From assembly GCF_023091745.1 (NCBI RefSeq), contig NC_068924.1, positions 68,278,832 to 68,342,831 of the forward strand: a stretch of DNA of 64,000 nucleotides, read 5' to 3'. The translations under genes and the position numbers were made by a program. This stretch comes from Budorcas taxicolor (Eukaryota; Chordata; Mammalia; Artiodactyla; Bovidae). Below, piece by piece: positions 55,661-64,000 of the stretch (positions are counted from its first letter, which is position 1; each line of letters begins with the position of its first letter). The notes below the pieces were generated by a model, which ran no database searches, was not told the origin of the DNA, and was given only the letters and a program-made list of their open reading frames with translations.

Positions 55661-56719
55661 TGATTGCTTGTGATGTCTTATTTGTATTTTTTTGATCAGT
55701 CCAGATTTGTAAACTATTAATTTCCTACACTTTTAGTGGATAAATGACCACAAGATTTCATTTAATACTAAATATTATTTTCCATTCGAATATTGCTTCT
55801 TCACTGCCTGGTTAAACACAAACCTGATTTCATCTAACCTACTGAATCTTCCCGCAATTCAAATGGAGATGAGATGTTCTTTTGCTAACTCAAAACTCAC
55901 CTTCCAATGCAGTTTTGAATGTTTGTAGCTTTTCTCCCCAGAAAGTCTCACCTCAGTGGTCATAAAGCACTTTGAAAATATTTCAGAAACAAGTGGCTAT
56001 TTAAATGCAAGCTCCAATATGATAATGAAGGAAAGGAAAGACATTGCAAGACACAAGTGAAAGATCGAGCATGCTTGTGTTTATCCTAGAGCTGTATTGG
56101 GATTCCTATCATGATTAATGATGCAATAATATAATAAGAACTCAGTGGCCATGAGGCAGTGGCATTTGCAAGTAAAGAATGAGATCGGAAAGTAATCAGC
56201 AGCAAGTCTGAACTTAGTTAAGGTTCCAAGTTATGCACCATTTTTTATATCATGTTAGTTCATTTCCTTTCATATTACTACCCTAAATCATTTTGCTCTA
56301 AGGAACAAAGAACAGCTGAGTGGAGTATGAAGATTAACAGGCAGTATATCTATTTCTGTTTGCTACGATGAACACCTAAAGTTTAGAAAGCAAATCAGAA
56401 CTTCTTGATTTGCAAATTGGATGGGAAAATTGCCCGAGAACAGATTTCCTGCTGAACATACTCTCTAAACCTGGTCCTACTGAAATAATGGAATGTTGGT
56501 CCTTGTTAAACCAAATTTAAGCTGTGAAGAGACCACAAATGTATAGGCTAGCAATCACAGTAAATAGAAGAAAAAAAAAAAAAACACAAATTTTCACAAT
56601 ACTTTAATCAAGTTGAAAGTCTGATGATCTGAAAGGGAACTATTTATTAATTCAGTCTATGTCTCCGGAACTTTGCATTTCTTTCTTGATATCAGACCTT
56701 CTTTGGAAACTCAGACCTT
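55661..56719. other. No recognised element
   Basis: About 1.06 kb with an A-run at about 56571-56584. No repeat family or gene is supported. Confidence 0.5.
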
Positions 56720-57240
56720 TTTTTTTTTTTCTTACTTTTAATAAATACTTTTTATTTTATATTGGATTGTAGCCAATTAATGATGCTGTGACCATTTCAA
56801 GTGGACTGCAAAGGGACTCAGTCATACATATACACATATCCATTCTCTCCCAAACTTCCCTGCCATGCAGGTTGTCACATAACTTTGAGCAGAGTTCCCT
56901 GTGCTATATGGTAGGACCTTGTTGGTTAAATTATCCATTTTAAATATAGCATGTATACATGTCAATTCCAAAGTCCCTAACTGTCCATTCCTCTCACCCT
57001 TCCCTTGGCAACCATAAATGTGTTCTCTAAATCTGTGAGTCTGTTTCTGTTTTGTGAATAAGCTTGTTTGTATCATTTCCTTTTAGATTACACATATAAA
57101 GGATGTCATACAATATTTCTCATTCTCTGTCTGACTTACTTCACTCAGTATGAGAACATCTAGGTCCATCTGTGTTGTTGCAAATGGCATTAAATCATTC
57201 TTTGTAATGGCTGAGCAATATTCTGTGGTATATATCTATC
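56720..57240 (-). mobile_element. L1 3' end fragment, antisense
   Basis: TTATATTGGATTGTAGCCAA, GCAGAGTTCCCTGTGCTATA, ACTTACTTCACTCAGTATG and AATGGCTGAGCAATATTCTG show an older cetartiodactyl L1 3' UTR and ORF2 end in antisense. Confidence 0.82.
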
Positions 57241-57376
57241 ACACTGCTTCACTTCTAATTGACTGCTTGACTTCAGTATCTAGAAATTTTGCCTAAGTCC
57301 ATTGACACTATAAATCCATCATCCTCACACAGAATTTGTTACCTTCCCTTAAAATGCCTGTTTATAGCACTAGTCA

Positions 57377-57701
57377 GGCTTCCCTTTTAGCTCAGCTGCT
57401 GAAAAATCCACCTGCAATGCAGGAGACCCCGGTTCAATTTGTGGGTTGGAAAGAGGCCCTGGAGAAGGGATAGGTTACATGCTCCAGTACTCATAGGCTG
57501 CCCTGGTGGCTCAGATGGTAAAGAATCTGCCAGCAAACCAGGAGACCTGGATTCGATTCCTGGGTTCGGAAGGTCCCCTGGAGGAGGGCATGACAACCTA
57601 CTCCAGTATTCTTACCTGGACAATCCCATGGACAGGGGAGCCTGGCAGGCTACAATGGGGTCACAAAGAGTCAGACATGACTGAGCGACTAAGCACAACA
57701 C
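57377..57701 (+). mobile_element. Dimer-headed Bov-tA SINE
   Basis: A head unit ending CTCCAGTACTCAT is joined directly to a full Bov-tA beginning AGGCTGCCCTGGTGGCTC. AGCACTAGTCA (57366-57376) and AGCACCAGTCA (57702-57712) flank the whole at 10 of 11 bases, so it inserted as one unit. Confidence 0.9.
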
Positions 57702-58079
57702 AGCACCAGTCACACAGATTTGATTCCTCCTGTACTTTTACTATCTAATCACTTACTAAAATCATATAAATCTAACAGTGGCACCCCTGTTCTGCAGTTT
57801 TGCTTTCTGCAGTTTCAGTTACCTGTGATCAATTATAGTCTGAAAATGTTAAATGAGAAATTCCATAGATTAGCAATTTGTGTTTTAAAGTGGGTGGGTT
57901 CTGTTCTAAGAAGCATGATGAAATCTGGCACCATCCTGATCCAACCTGCCCAGGACAAGAATTACCCCTTTGTCCAGCATATCCTGCCTACTAGTCACTG
58001 AGTAGCTGGACTTAATTTTTAGATTAATTTCTCTAGTATTGCAGTACTTATATTCAAGTAATCATTATTTCACTTGATA

Positions 58080-58378
58080 ATGACAACAAAGCACAATAAT
58101 AGTGATGCTGGCAACTCAGATATTCTATAGAGAAGCTGTAAAATGCTTTCTCCTAGTGAAAAGGTGAAAGCTCTCAACTTAATAAACAGAAAAGGAGTTG
58201 TATGCTGAGGTTGCTAAGATCTATGGTAAGAATGAATTGTCTGTTTGTGAAATTGTGTAGCCTATTTGTGAAATTGTGAAGGAAAACTGAATTCATTCTA
58301 GCTTTGCTCTAGCACCATAAACTGTATATGCTATGATCACCATGTGTGGTACAGATTTAGTTAAGAAGGAAATAGCAT
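58080..58378 (+). pseudogene. Tigger transposase N-terminal remnant
   Basis: The intact enzyme binds transposon ends through a CENP-B/pogo-like helix-turn-helix and cuts with a DDE domain. Only N-terminal sequence survives: MTTKHNNSDAGNS, a stop, then SPSEKVKALNLI, then a frameshift. A 21-bp tandem duplication (58241-58278) lies further on. The DDE catalytic domain is absent. Recognition rests on the order of these short motifs. Confidence 0.7.
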
Positions 58379-58652
58379 TACATTTATAGACTGAATATTC
58401 ACATAACTTTTATTACAGTGAATTACTATAATTGCTATCTGTTGATATAGCAGAGACATTACTTGGCTGACAAAGGTCCATTTAGTCAAAGCTACGGCTT
58501 TTCTAGTCGTCATGTATGGGTGAGAGAGTTGGACTATAAAGAAAGCTGAGTGCCAAAAAACTGATGCTTTTGAACTGTGGTGTTGGAGAAGGCTCTTGAG
58601 AGTCCCATGGACTATAAGGAGATCGAACCAGTCCATCCTAAATAAAATCAGT

Positions 58653-60536
58653 TTAGTGAAGTTTAGTTCAGTCACTCAGTCGTGTCCGACTCTTTGCAAC
58701 CCCATGAATTGCAGCAGGCCAGGCCTCCCTGTCCATCACCAACTCCCGGAGTTCACTCAGAATCACGTCCATTGAGTCCGTGATACCATCCAGCCATTTC
58801 ATCCTCGGTCATCCCCTTCTCCTCCTGCCCCCAATCCCTCCCAGCATTAGAGTCTTTTCCAGTGAGTCAACTCTTCACATGAGGTGGCCAAAGTACTGGA
58901 GTTTCAGCTTTAGCATCATTCCTTCCAAAGAAATCCAAGGGCTGATCTCCTTCAGAATGGACTGGTTGGATCTCCTTGCAGTCCAAGGGACTCTCAAGAG
59001 TCTTCTCCAACACCACCATTCAAAAGCATCAATTCTTTGGCACTCAGCTTTCTTCGCAGTCCAACTCTCACATCCATACATGACCACTGGAAAAACAATA
59101 GCCTTGACTAGACAGACCTTTGTTGGCAAAGTAATGTCTCTGCTTTTGAATATGCTATCTAGGTTGGTCATAACTTTCCTTCCAAGGAGTAAGCGTCTTT
59201 TAATTTCATGGCTGCAGTCACCATCTGCAGTGATTTTGGAGCCCCCCAAAATAAAGTCTGACACTGTTTCCACTATTTCCCCATCTATTTATCATGAAGT
59301 GATGGGACCAGATGCCATGATCTTAGTTTTCTGAATGTTGAGCTTGAAGACAACTTTTTCACTCTCCTCTTTCACTTTCATCCTCACTAAAAAGAGGCTT
59401 TTTAGTTCCTCTTCACTTTCTGCCATAAGGGTGGTGTCATCTGCATATTTGAGGTTATTGATATTTCTCCCAGCAATCTTGATTCCAGCTTGTGTTTCTT
59501 CCAACCCAGCGTTTCTCATGATGTACTCTGCATAGAAGTTAAATAAGCAGGGTGACAATACACAGCCTTGACGTACTCCTTTTCCTATTTGGAACCAGTC
59601 TGTTGTTCCATATCCAGTTCTAATTGTTGCTTCCTGACCTGCATACAGATTTCTCAATAGGCAGGTTAGGTGGTCTGGTATTCCCATCTCGTTCAGAATC
59701 TTCCACAGTTGATTGTGATCCACACAGTCAAAGTTTTTGGCATAGTCAATAAAGCAGAAATAGATGTTTTTTTCTGGAACTCTCTTGCTTTTTCCATGAT
59801 CCAGCAGATGTTGGCAATTTGATCTCTGGTTCCTCTGCCTTTTCTAAAACAAGCTTGAACATCAGGAAGTTCACGGTGCACGTATTGCTGAAGCCTGGCT
59901 TGGAGAATTTTGAGCATTACTTTACTAGCATGTGAGATCAATGCAACTGTGTGGTAGTTTGAGAATTCTTTGGCATTGCCTTTCTTTGGGATTGGAATGA
60001 AAACTGGCCTTTTCCAGTCCTATGACCACTGCTGAGTTTTCCAAATTTGCTGGCATATTGAGTGTAGCACTTTCGCAGTATCATCTTTCAGGGTTTCAAA
60101 TATCTCAACTGGAATGCCATCACTTCCACTAGCTTTGTTCATAGTGATGATTTCTAAGGCCCACTTGACTTCACATTCCAGGATGTCTGGCTCAAGGTGA
60201 GTGATCACACCATCGTGATTATCTGGGTCGTGAAGATCTTTTCTCTATAGTTCTTCTGTGTATTCCTGCCACCTCTTTTTAATATCTTCTGCTTCTGTTA
60301 GGTCCATACTATTTCTCTCCTTTATCGAGCCCATCTTTGCATGAAATGTTCCCTTGTTATCGCTAATTTTCTTGAAGTGTTCTCTAGTCTTTCCCATTCT
60401 GTTGTTTTCCTGTATTTTTTTTGCATTGATTGATGAGGAAGTCTTTCTTATCTCTTCTTGCTATTCTTTGGAACTCTGCGTTCAGATGCTTATATCTTTC
60501 CTTTTCTCTTTTGCTTTTCGCTTCTTTTCTTTTCAC
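58653..60536 (-). mobile_element. Long BovB nested in the sense BovB, antisense
   Basis: About 1.88 kb from the 3' terminal TTTAGTTCAGTCACTCAG to the linker region (GAACTCTGCGTTCAGATGC). AAAATCAGT (58644-58652) and AAAATAAGT (60537-60545) flank it at 8 of 9 bases. It is the most complete BovB copy in the window. Confidence 0.93.
58875..60208 (-). pseudogene. BovB reverse transcriptase, nearly complete but interrupted
   Basis: On the minus strand, in order: LECEVKWALEIITMNKASGS (fingers), LQARLQQYVHRELPDVQACF, a frameshift, GTTDWFQIGKGVRQGCVLSP, the intact catalytic YADD in NNLKYADDTTLMAES, and after a stop METVSDFILGGSKITADGDC with the C-terminal MYGCESWTAKK region. A 9-bp insertion adds three residues after EELKSLF. 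Endonuclease is missing. It cannot work without repair of several breaks. Confidence 0.9.
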
Positions 60537-60942
60537 AAAATAAGTCCTGAATATTTATTTGAAGGACTGATGTTGAAGCTGAAGCTCCTATACTTTGGCC
60601 ACCTGATGCAAAGAACTGACTCATTGGAAAAGACCCTGATGCTGGGAAAGATTGAAGGCGGGAGCAGAAGGGGATGACAGAGGATGAGAGAGCTGGATGG
60701 CATCAAGGACTAGACAGACATAAATTTAAGCAAGCTCTGGGAGCTGGTGATGAACACGGAAACCTGGCGTGCTGCAGTACAAGAGGTTGCAAAGATTCAG
60801 TCACAACTGAGCAGCTGAACTGAACTGATCTGTAATTGTTGTCATTCATCTCTTATTGTGCCTAACATGTAAATTAAATTTTATCATAGATAAGTATGTA
60901 TAGGAAAAATATGGTACATATAATGTGAGGCTGTGTATACTT

Positions 60943-61600
60943 AGACACTCAGTCATGTCCAACTCTTTGAGAACCCATGGACTGTAGCCCATCAGGCTCC
61001 TCTGCCTATGAGATTCTTCCAGGAAGAATTCTGGAGTGGGTTGGCATTTCCTTCTCCAGGGAATCTTCCCAATCCAATGATCAAACTCACATATCCTGTG
61101 TCTCCCACATCAGCTGTCAAATTCCTTACCACTATCAAGGCTATGGTTTTTCCAATAGTCATGTATGGATGTGAGAGTTGGACTGTGAAAAAAGCTGAGC
61201 ACTGAAGAATTGATTCTTTTGAATGGTGGTGTTGGAGAAGACTCTTGAGAGTCCTATGGAATGCAAGGAGATCCAACCAGTCCATTCTGAAGGAGATCAG
61301 CCCTGGGATTTCTTTGGAAGGAGTGATGCTAAAGCTGAAGCTCCAGTACTTTGGCCACCTCATGTGAAGGGTTGACTCACTGGAAAAGACTCTGATGCTG
61401 GGAGGGATTGGGGGCAGGAGGAGAAGGGGACGACCGAGGATGAAATGGCTGGATGGCATCACTGTCTCGATGGACATGAGTCTGAGTGAACTGCAGGAAT
61501 TGGTGATGGACAGGGAGGCCTGGCGTGCTGCGATTCATGGCATTGCAAAGAGTTGGACACGACTGAGCAACTGAACTGAACTGAACTGAGTGCCACCTGG
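60943..61600 (-). mobile_element. Bov-tA SINE in Tigger, antisense, split by BovB
   Basis: The left part 60943-61133 (GACACTCAGTCATGTCCAAC to TTCCTTACCACT) and the end 61589-61600 (GTGCCACCTGGG) belong to one antisense SINE. The BovB at 61134-61588 separates them just inside the tRNA head. Confidence 0.85.
61134..61588 (+). mobile_element. BovB 3' end nested in Bov-tA
   Basis: ATCAAGGCTATGGTTTTTCC to the CTGAACTGAACTGAACTGA end. No clear duplication, but SINE sequence continues on both sides. Confidence 0.9.
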
Positions 61601-61734
61601 GAATCTCATAGGGTTCAGAACTGGCCACAATTTCAGGCATCCCCTGCCAATCTTGGAACACATTCTTTTCAAATAAGGAGGTCTATTGCATATTCTCAGT
61701 GTCCTTCTCATTGTGCTCATTTTCACCTATATCA

Positions 61735-62215
61735 CACTAAGTCAGGCCTTTACAACATTTCCACTTTGTCATTATAATAGTCTTCTCACTGGTCTACTGC
61801 CTTCTCTCTCTTCAAGGCAACATTCTGCAGCATGATTAATCTTCCTAAATTATAACTCTGCCAATAACCTGCTTACATCCTCACCCACTCTTCAGTACCT
61901 ACCAAATTAAGGATGCACTTCTCTTTGCATTCAGTTCCTCTGAGATACTGTTGAACTACTTTACAGAACCATCTCCAAAATGCTGCCAAACACAGAGACC
62001 AAACTGTGGCAAAAACCTCCAACATTAGTGATTTTGCTCATAATATATTCTTTGTGTAGAATGTCCTCCCTTAAGTCATCTGCCTGGGACAATTCTACCT
62101 ATACATCTCACACGTGAATCTCTTTGTTAACATATTCCTATTTCTCTTAAAAGGTTGTATCCTACCTCTGTTGAGTATGTGTGATCATATGTTAGTATTT
62201 TTTATATCCTCAAGC
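61735..62215 (+). mobile_element. L2 LINE, ORF end and 3' region
   Basis: TAGTCTTCTCACTGGTCTAC, GCAGCATGATTAATCTTCCT and CCTGCTTACATCCTCACCCA match the conserved L2 region before the stop codon. It is diverged but in the proper order. Confidence 0.72.
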
Positions 62216-62318
62216 CACTCCAATTAGGGCAAGAAGAACAGTGCTTCACCAAATTTGTATCTTTCTTGGCTTCTTGCAAAGGCATCATAGTGAATAAGCT
62301 CTGATTATATGCATGTGG

Positions 62319-62526
62319 GGACTTCCTAAGTGGCGCTAGAGGTAAAGAATCTGCTTGCCAACACAAGAGACACAAAAAACACAGCTTCAACCATTGGGTC
62401 AGGATGATCCCCTGGAGTAGGAAGTGATATCCCTAGTATTATTTCTTAGAAAATCCAACAGACAGAGGAGCCTGTTAGACTACAGCCCATGGGGCCACAA
62501 AATGTCAGACATGACTGAGCACACAC
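62319..62526 (+). mobile_element. Bov-tA SINE
   Basis: ATGCATGTGG (62309-62318) and ATGCACGTGG (62527-62536) flank a diverged Bov-tA with AGCTTCAACCATTGGGTC as its tRNA box. Confidence 0.85.
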
Positions 62527-62722
62527 ATGCACGTGGAAAAAAGTAAGCTGAAGCCAAGAATATGAACAAGAAAATGCCTAAAGATTTCTAGAAGCTAGTG
62601 ATTTTCAATCTTTTTAAATTATCCTATTCTGAAACTTCTGAATGATGCAACTTTTTTCACAAGGGAGATCTATGTATTGATATTCAGTTAATCAAGTATT
62701 TGGAACACTCCATGGATGGAGG

Positions 62723-63692
62723 TATGTATGCAGGTCAGGAAGTAACAGTTAGAACTGGACATGGAACACAAGACTGGTTTCAAATAGGAAAAGGAGTACA
62801 TCAAGGCTGTGTATTGTCACCCTGCTTATTTAACTTCTTTGCAGAGTACATCATGAGAAACGCTGGACTAGAAGAAACACAAGCTGGAATCAAGATTGCC
62901 GGGAGAAATATCAATGACCTCAGATATGCAGATAACACCACCCTTATGGCAGAAAGTGAAGAGGAGCTAAAAAGCCTCTTGCTGAAAGTGAAAGTGGAGA
63001 GTGAAAAAGTTGGCTTAAAGCTCAACATTCAGAAAACTAAGATCATGGCATCTGGTCCCATCACTTCATGATAAATAGATGGGGAAATAGTGCAAACAGT
63101 TTCAGACTTTATTTTGGGGGGCTCCAAAATCACTGCAGATGGTGACTGCAGCCATGAAATTAAAAGACGCTTACTCCTTGGAAGAAAAATTATGACCAAC
63201 CTAGATAGCATATTCAAAACCAGAGACATTACCTTGACGACTAAGGTCTGTCTAGTCAAGGCTATGGATTTTCCTGTGGTCATGTATGGATGTGAGAGTT
63301 GGACTGTGAAGAAGGCTGAGCACCAAAGAATTGATGCTTTTGAATGGTGGTGTTGGAGAAGACTCTTGAGAGTCCCTTGGACTGCAAGGAGATCCAACCA
63401 GTCCATTCTGAAGGAGATTAGCCCTGGGATTTCTTTGGAAGGAATGATGCTAAAGCTGAAACTCCAGTACTTTGACCACCTCATGCGAAGAGTTGACTCA
63501 TTGGAAAAGACTCTGATGCTGGGAGGGATTGGGGGCAGGAGGAGAAGGGGACGACAGGAGATGAGCTAACTCAATGGACGTGAGTCTGAGTGAACTCCGG
63601 GTGTTGGTGATGGACAGGGAGGCCTGGCGTGCTGCAATTCAGGGAGTCGCAAAGAGTGGGACACGACTGAGCGACTGAACTGAACTGAACTG
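62723..63692 (+). mobile_element. BovB LINE inserted in Bov-A2
   Basis: ATGGATGGAGG (62712-62722) and ATGGACGGAGG (63693-63703) agree at 10 of 11 bases. The copy spans the RT palm to the terminal GAACT repeats and looks young. Confidence 0.92.
62727..63569 (+). pseudogene. BovB reverse transcriptase palm to C-terminus, mutated
   Basis: Frame 62727-63071 reads MYAGQEVTVRTGHGTQDWFQ, the GCVLSPCLFNFFAEY box and the catalytic site YADN at 62925-62936, where other copies have YADD. A TGA ends it after SGPITS. Frame 63090-63569 continues QTVSDFILGGSKITADGDC to the end, including MYGCESWTVKKAEHQRIDAF. The YADN change and the missing upstream domains rule out activity. Confidence 0.9.
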
Positions 63693-64000
63693 ATGGACGG
63701 AGGAGCCTGGTAGACTACAGTCCATGGGGTCGCGAAGAGTCGGACACGACTAACCGACTTCACTTTCATTTTCATGCATTGGAGAAGGAAATGGCAGCCC
63801 ACTCCAGTATTCTTGCCTGGAGAATCCCAGGGATAGGAGTCTGGTGGGCTGCCATCTATGGGGTCGCACAGAGTTGGACATGACTGACATGACTTAGCAG
63901 CAGCAGTAGCAAGTTTCTTAAGATCTAGAAAAATCTAAGTTTCTTTATAAGCACTTTGCATAGCGAGATTTAACCATGGATCTAGAAGCAACTGTTATGC

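Larger units (their letters stand above)
58443..60835 (+). mobile_element. BovB 3' end inserted in Tigger, itself split by BovB
   Basis: The left part 58443-58652 (CAGAGACATTACTTGGCTGA to CCAGTCCATCCTAAATAAAA) and right part 60537-60835 (TTTGAAGGACTGATGTTGAA to GCTGAACTGAACTGATC) form one sense 3' end of about 500 bp. Confidence 0.9.
57776..61688 (+). mobile_element. Tigger (Tc1/mariner-pogo) DNA transposon, split by nested retroelements
   Basis: Pieces lie at 57776-58442, about 60836-60940 and 61601-61688. The left end CAGTGGCACCCCTGTTCTGC with GTTTTGCTTTCTGCAGTTTC and the right end TTTCAGGCATCCCCTGCCAA to GGAGGTCTATTG correspond to the two termini. The inner piece TAAATTAAATTTTATCATAG fits between. 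It is an internally deleted, ancient element. Confidence 0.82.
62675..63913 (+). mobile_element. Bov-A2 SINE, 5'-truncated, split by BovB
   Basis: A short left part to 62722 (AACACTCCATGGATGGAGG) and the right part 63693-63913 belong together. The right part shows the Bov-A dimer: one unit ends GACACGACTAACCGACTTC, a second runs from TTGGAGAAGGAAATGGCAGC to the CAGCAGCAG tail. Confidence 0.78.

Overview
This window is ordinary-looking non-coding DNA from a pecoran ruminant, most likely a bovid. The evidence is the mix of repeats: RTE-type BovB LINEs, their tRNA-fused SINEs (Bov-tA, Bov-A2), cetartiodactyl CHR-type tRNA-Glu SINEs, and ruminant L1 copies with short flanking duplications. Older mammal-wide layers are also present (L2, MIR, MER5/hAT, Tigger, MaLR-type LTRs, L1M). 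I found no host gene, no exon with splice context, no structural RNA gene and no CRISPR. Every long reading frame I examined belongs to a BovB or L1 reverse transcriptase remnant or lies antisense to one. I cannot tell from the sequence whether the window is intergenic or intronic.

Layout. 0-10 kb: a BovB 3' end, a SINE-in-SINE nest flanked by an unusually long duplication, an MLT1-like LTR, two BovB fragments, a recent 5'-truncated L1 and a Bov-tA inside a CHR SINE. 10-20 kb: an internally deleted BovB that keeps endonuclease-side sequence, several L1 3' ends, a Bov-tA/BovB chimera, and about 2 kb of antisense L2. 20-31 kb: mainly Bov-tA and CHR SINEs scattered through AT-rich sequence of no recognised family. 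31-36 kb: an older LTR-type repeat split by an L1 with the 5' inversion typical of twin priming. 37-44 kb: two BovB copies and a retroviral LTR fragment. 44-51 kb: a second LTR, a CHR SINE inside an older repeat and a 2-kb L1. 51-57 kb: MaLR, MIR, hAT and a long decayed BovB. 57.7-61.7 kb: a Tigger DNA transposon split by two independent nested insertion series. 62-64 kb: a BovB inside a Bov-A2 SINE.

Nothing here acts as a working gene set. The visible interactions are between mobile elements: SINEs carry BovB 3' sequence and probably moved with BovB enzymes, and younger elements repeatedly landed in older ones. The most informative observations are structural records of retrotransposition: the chimera, the twin-primed L1, the 95-bp flanking duplication, the dimer-headed SINEs and the Tigger nest. 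I saw no convincing undescribed biological system. Family names were assigned by eye from remembered consensus features, so subfamily labels are tentative.
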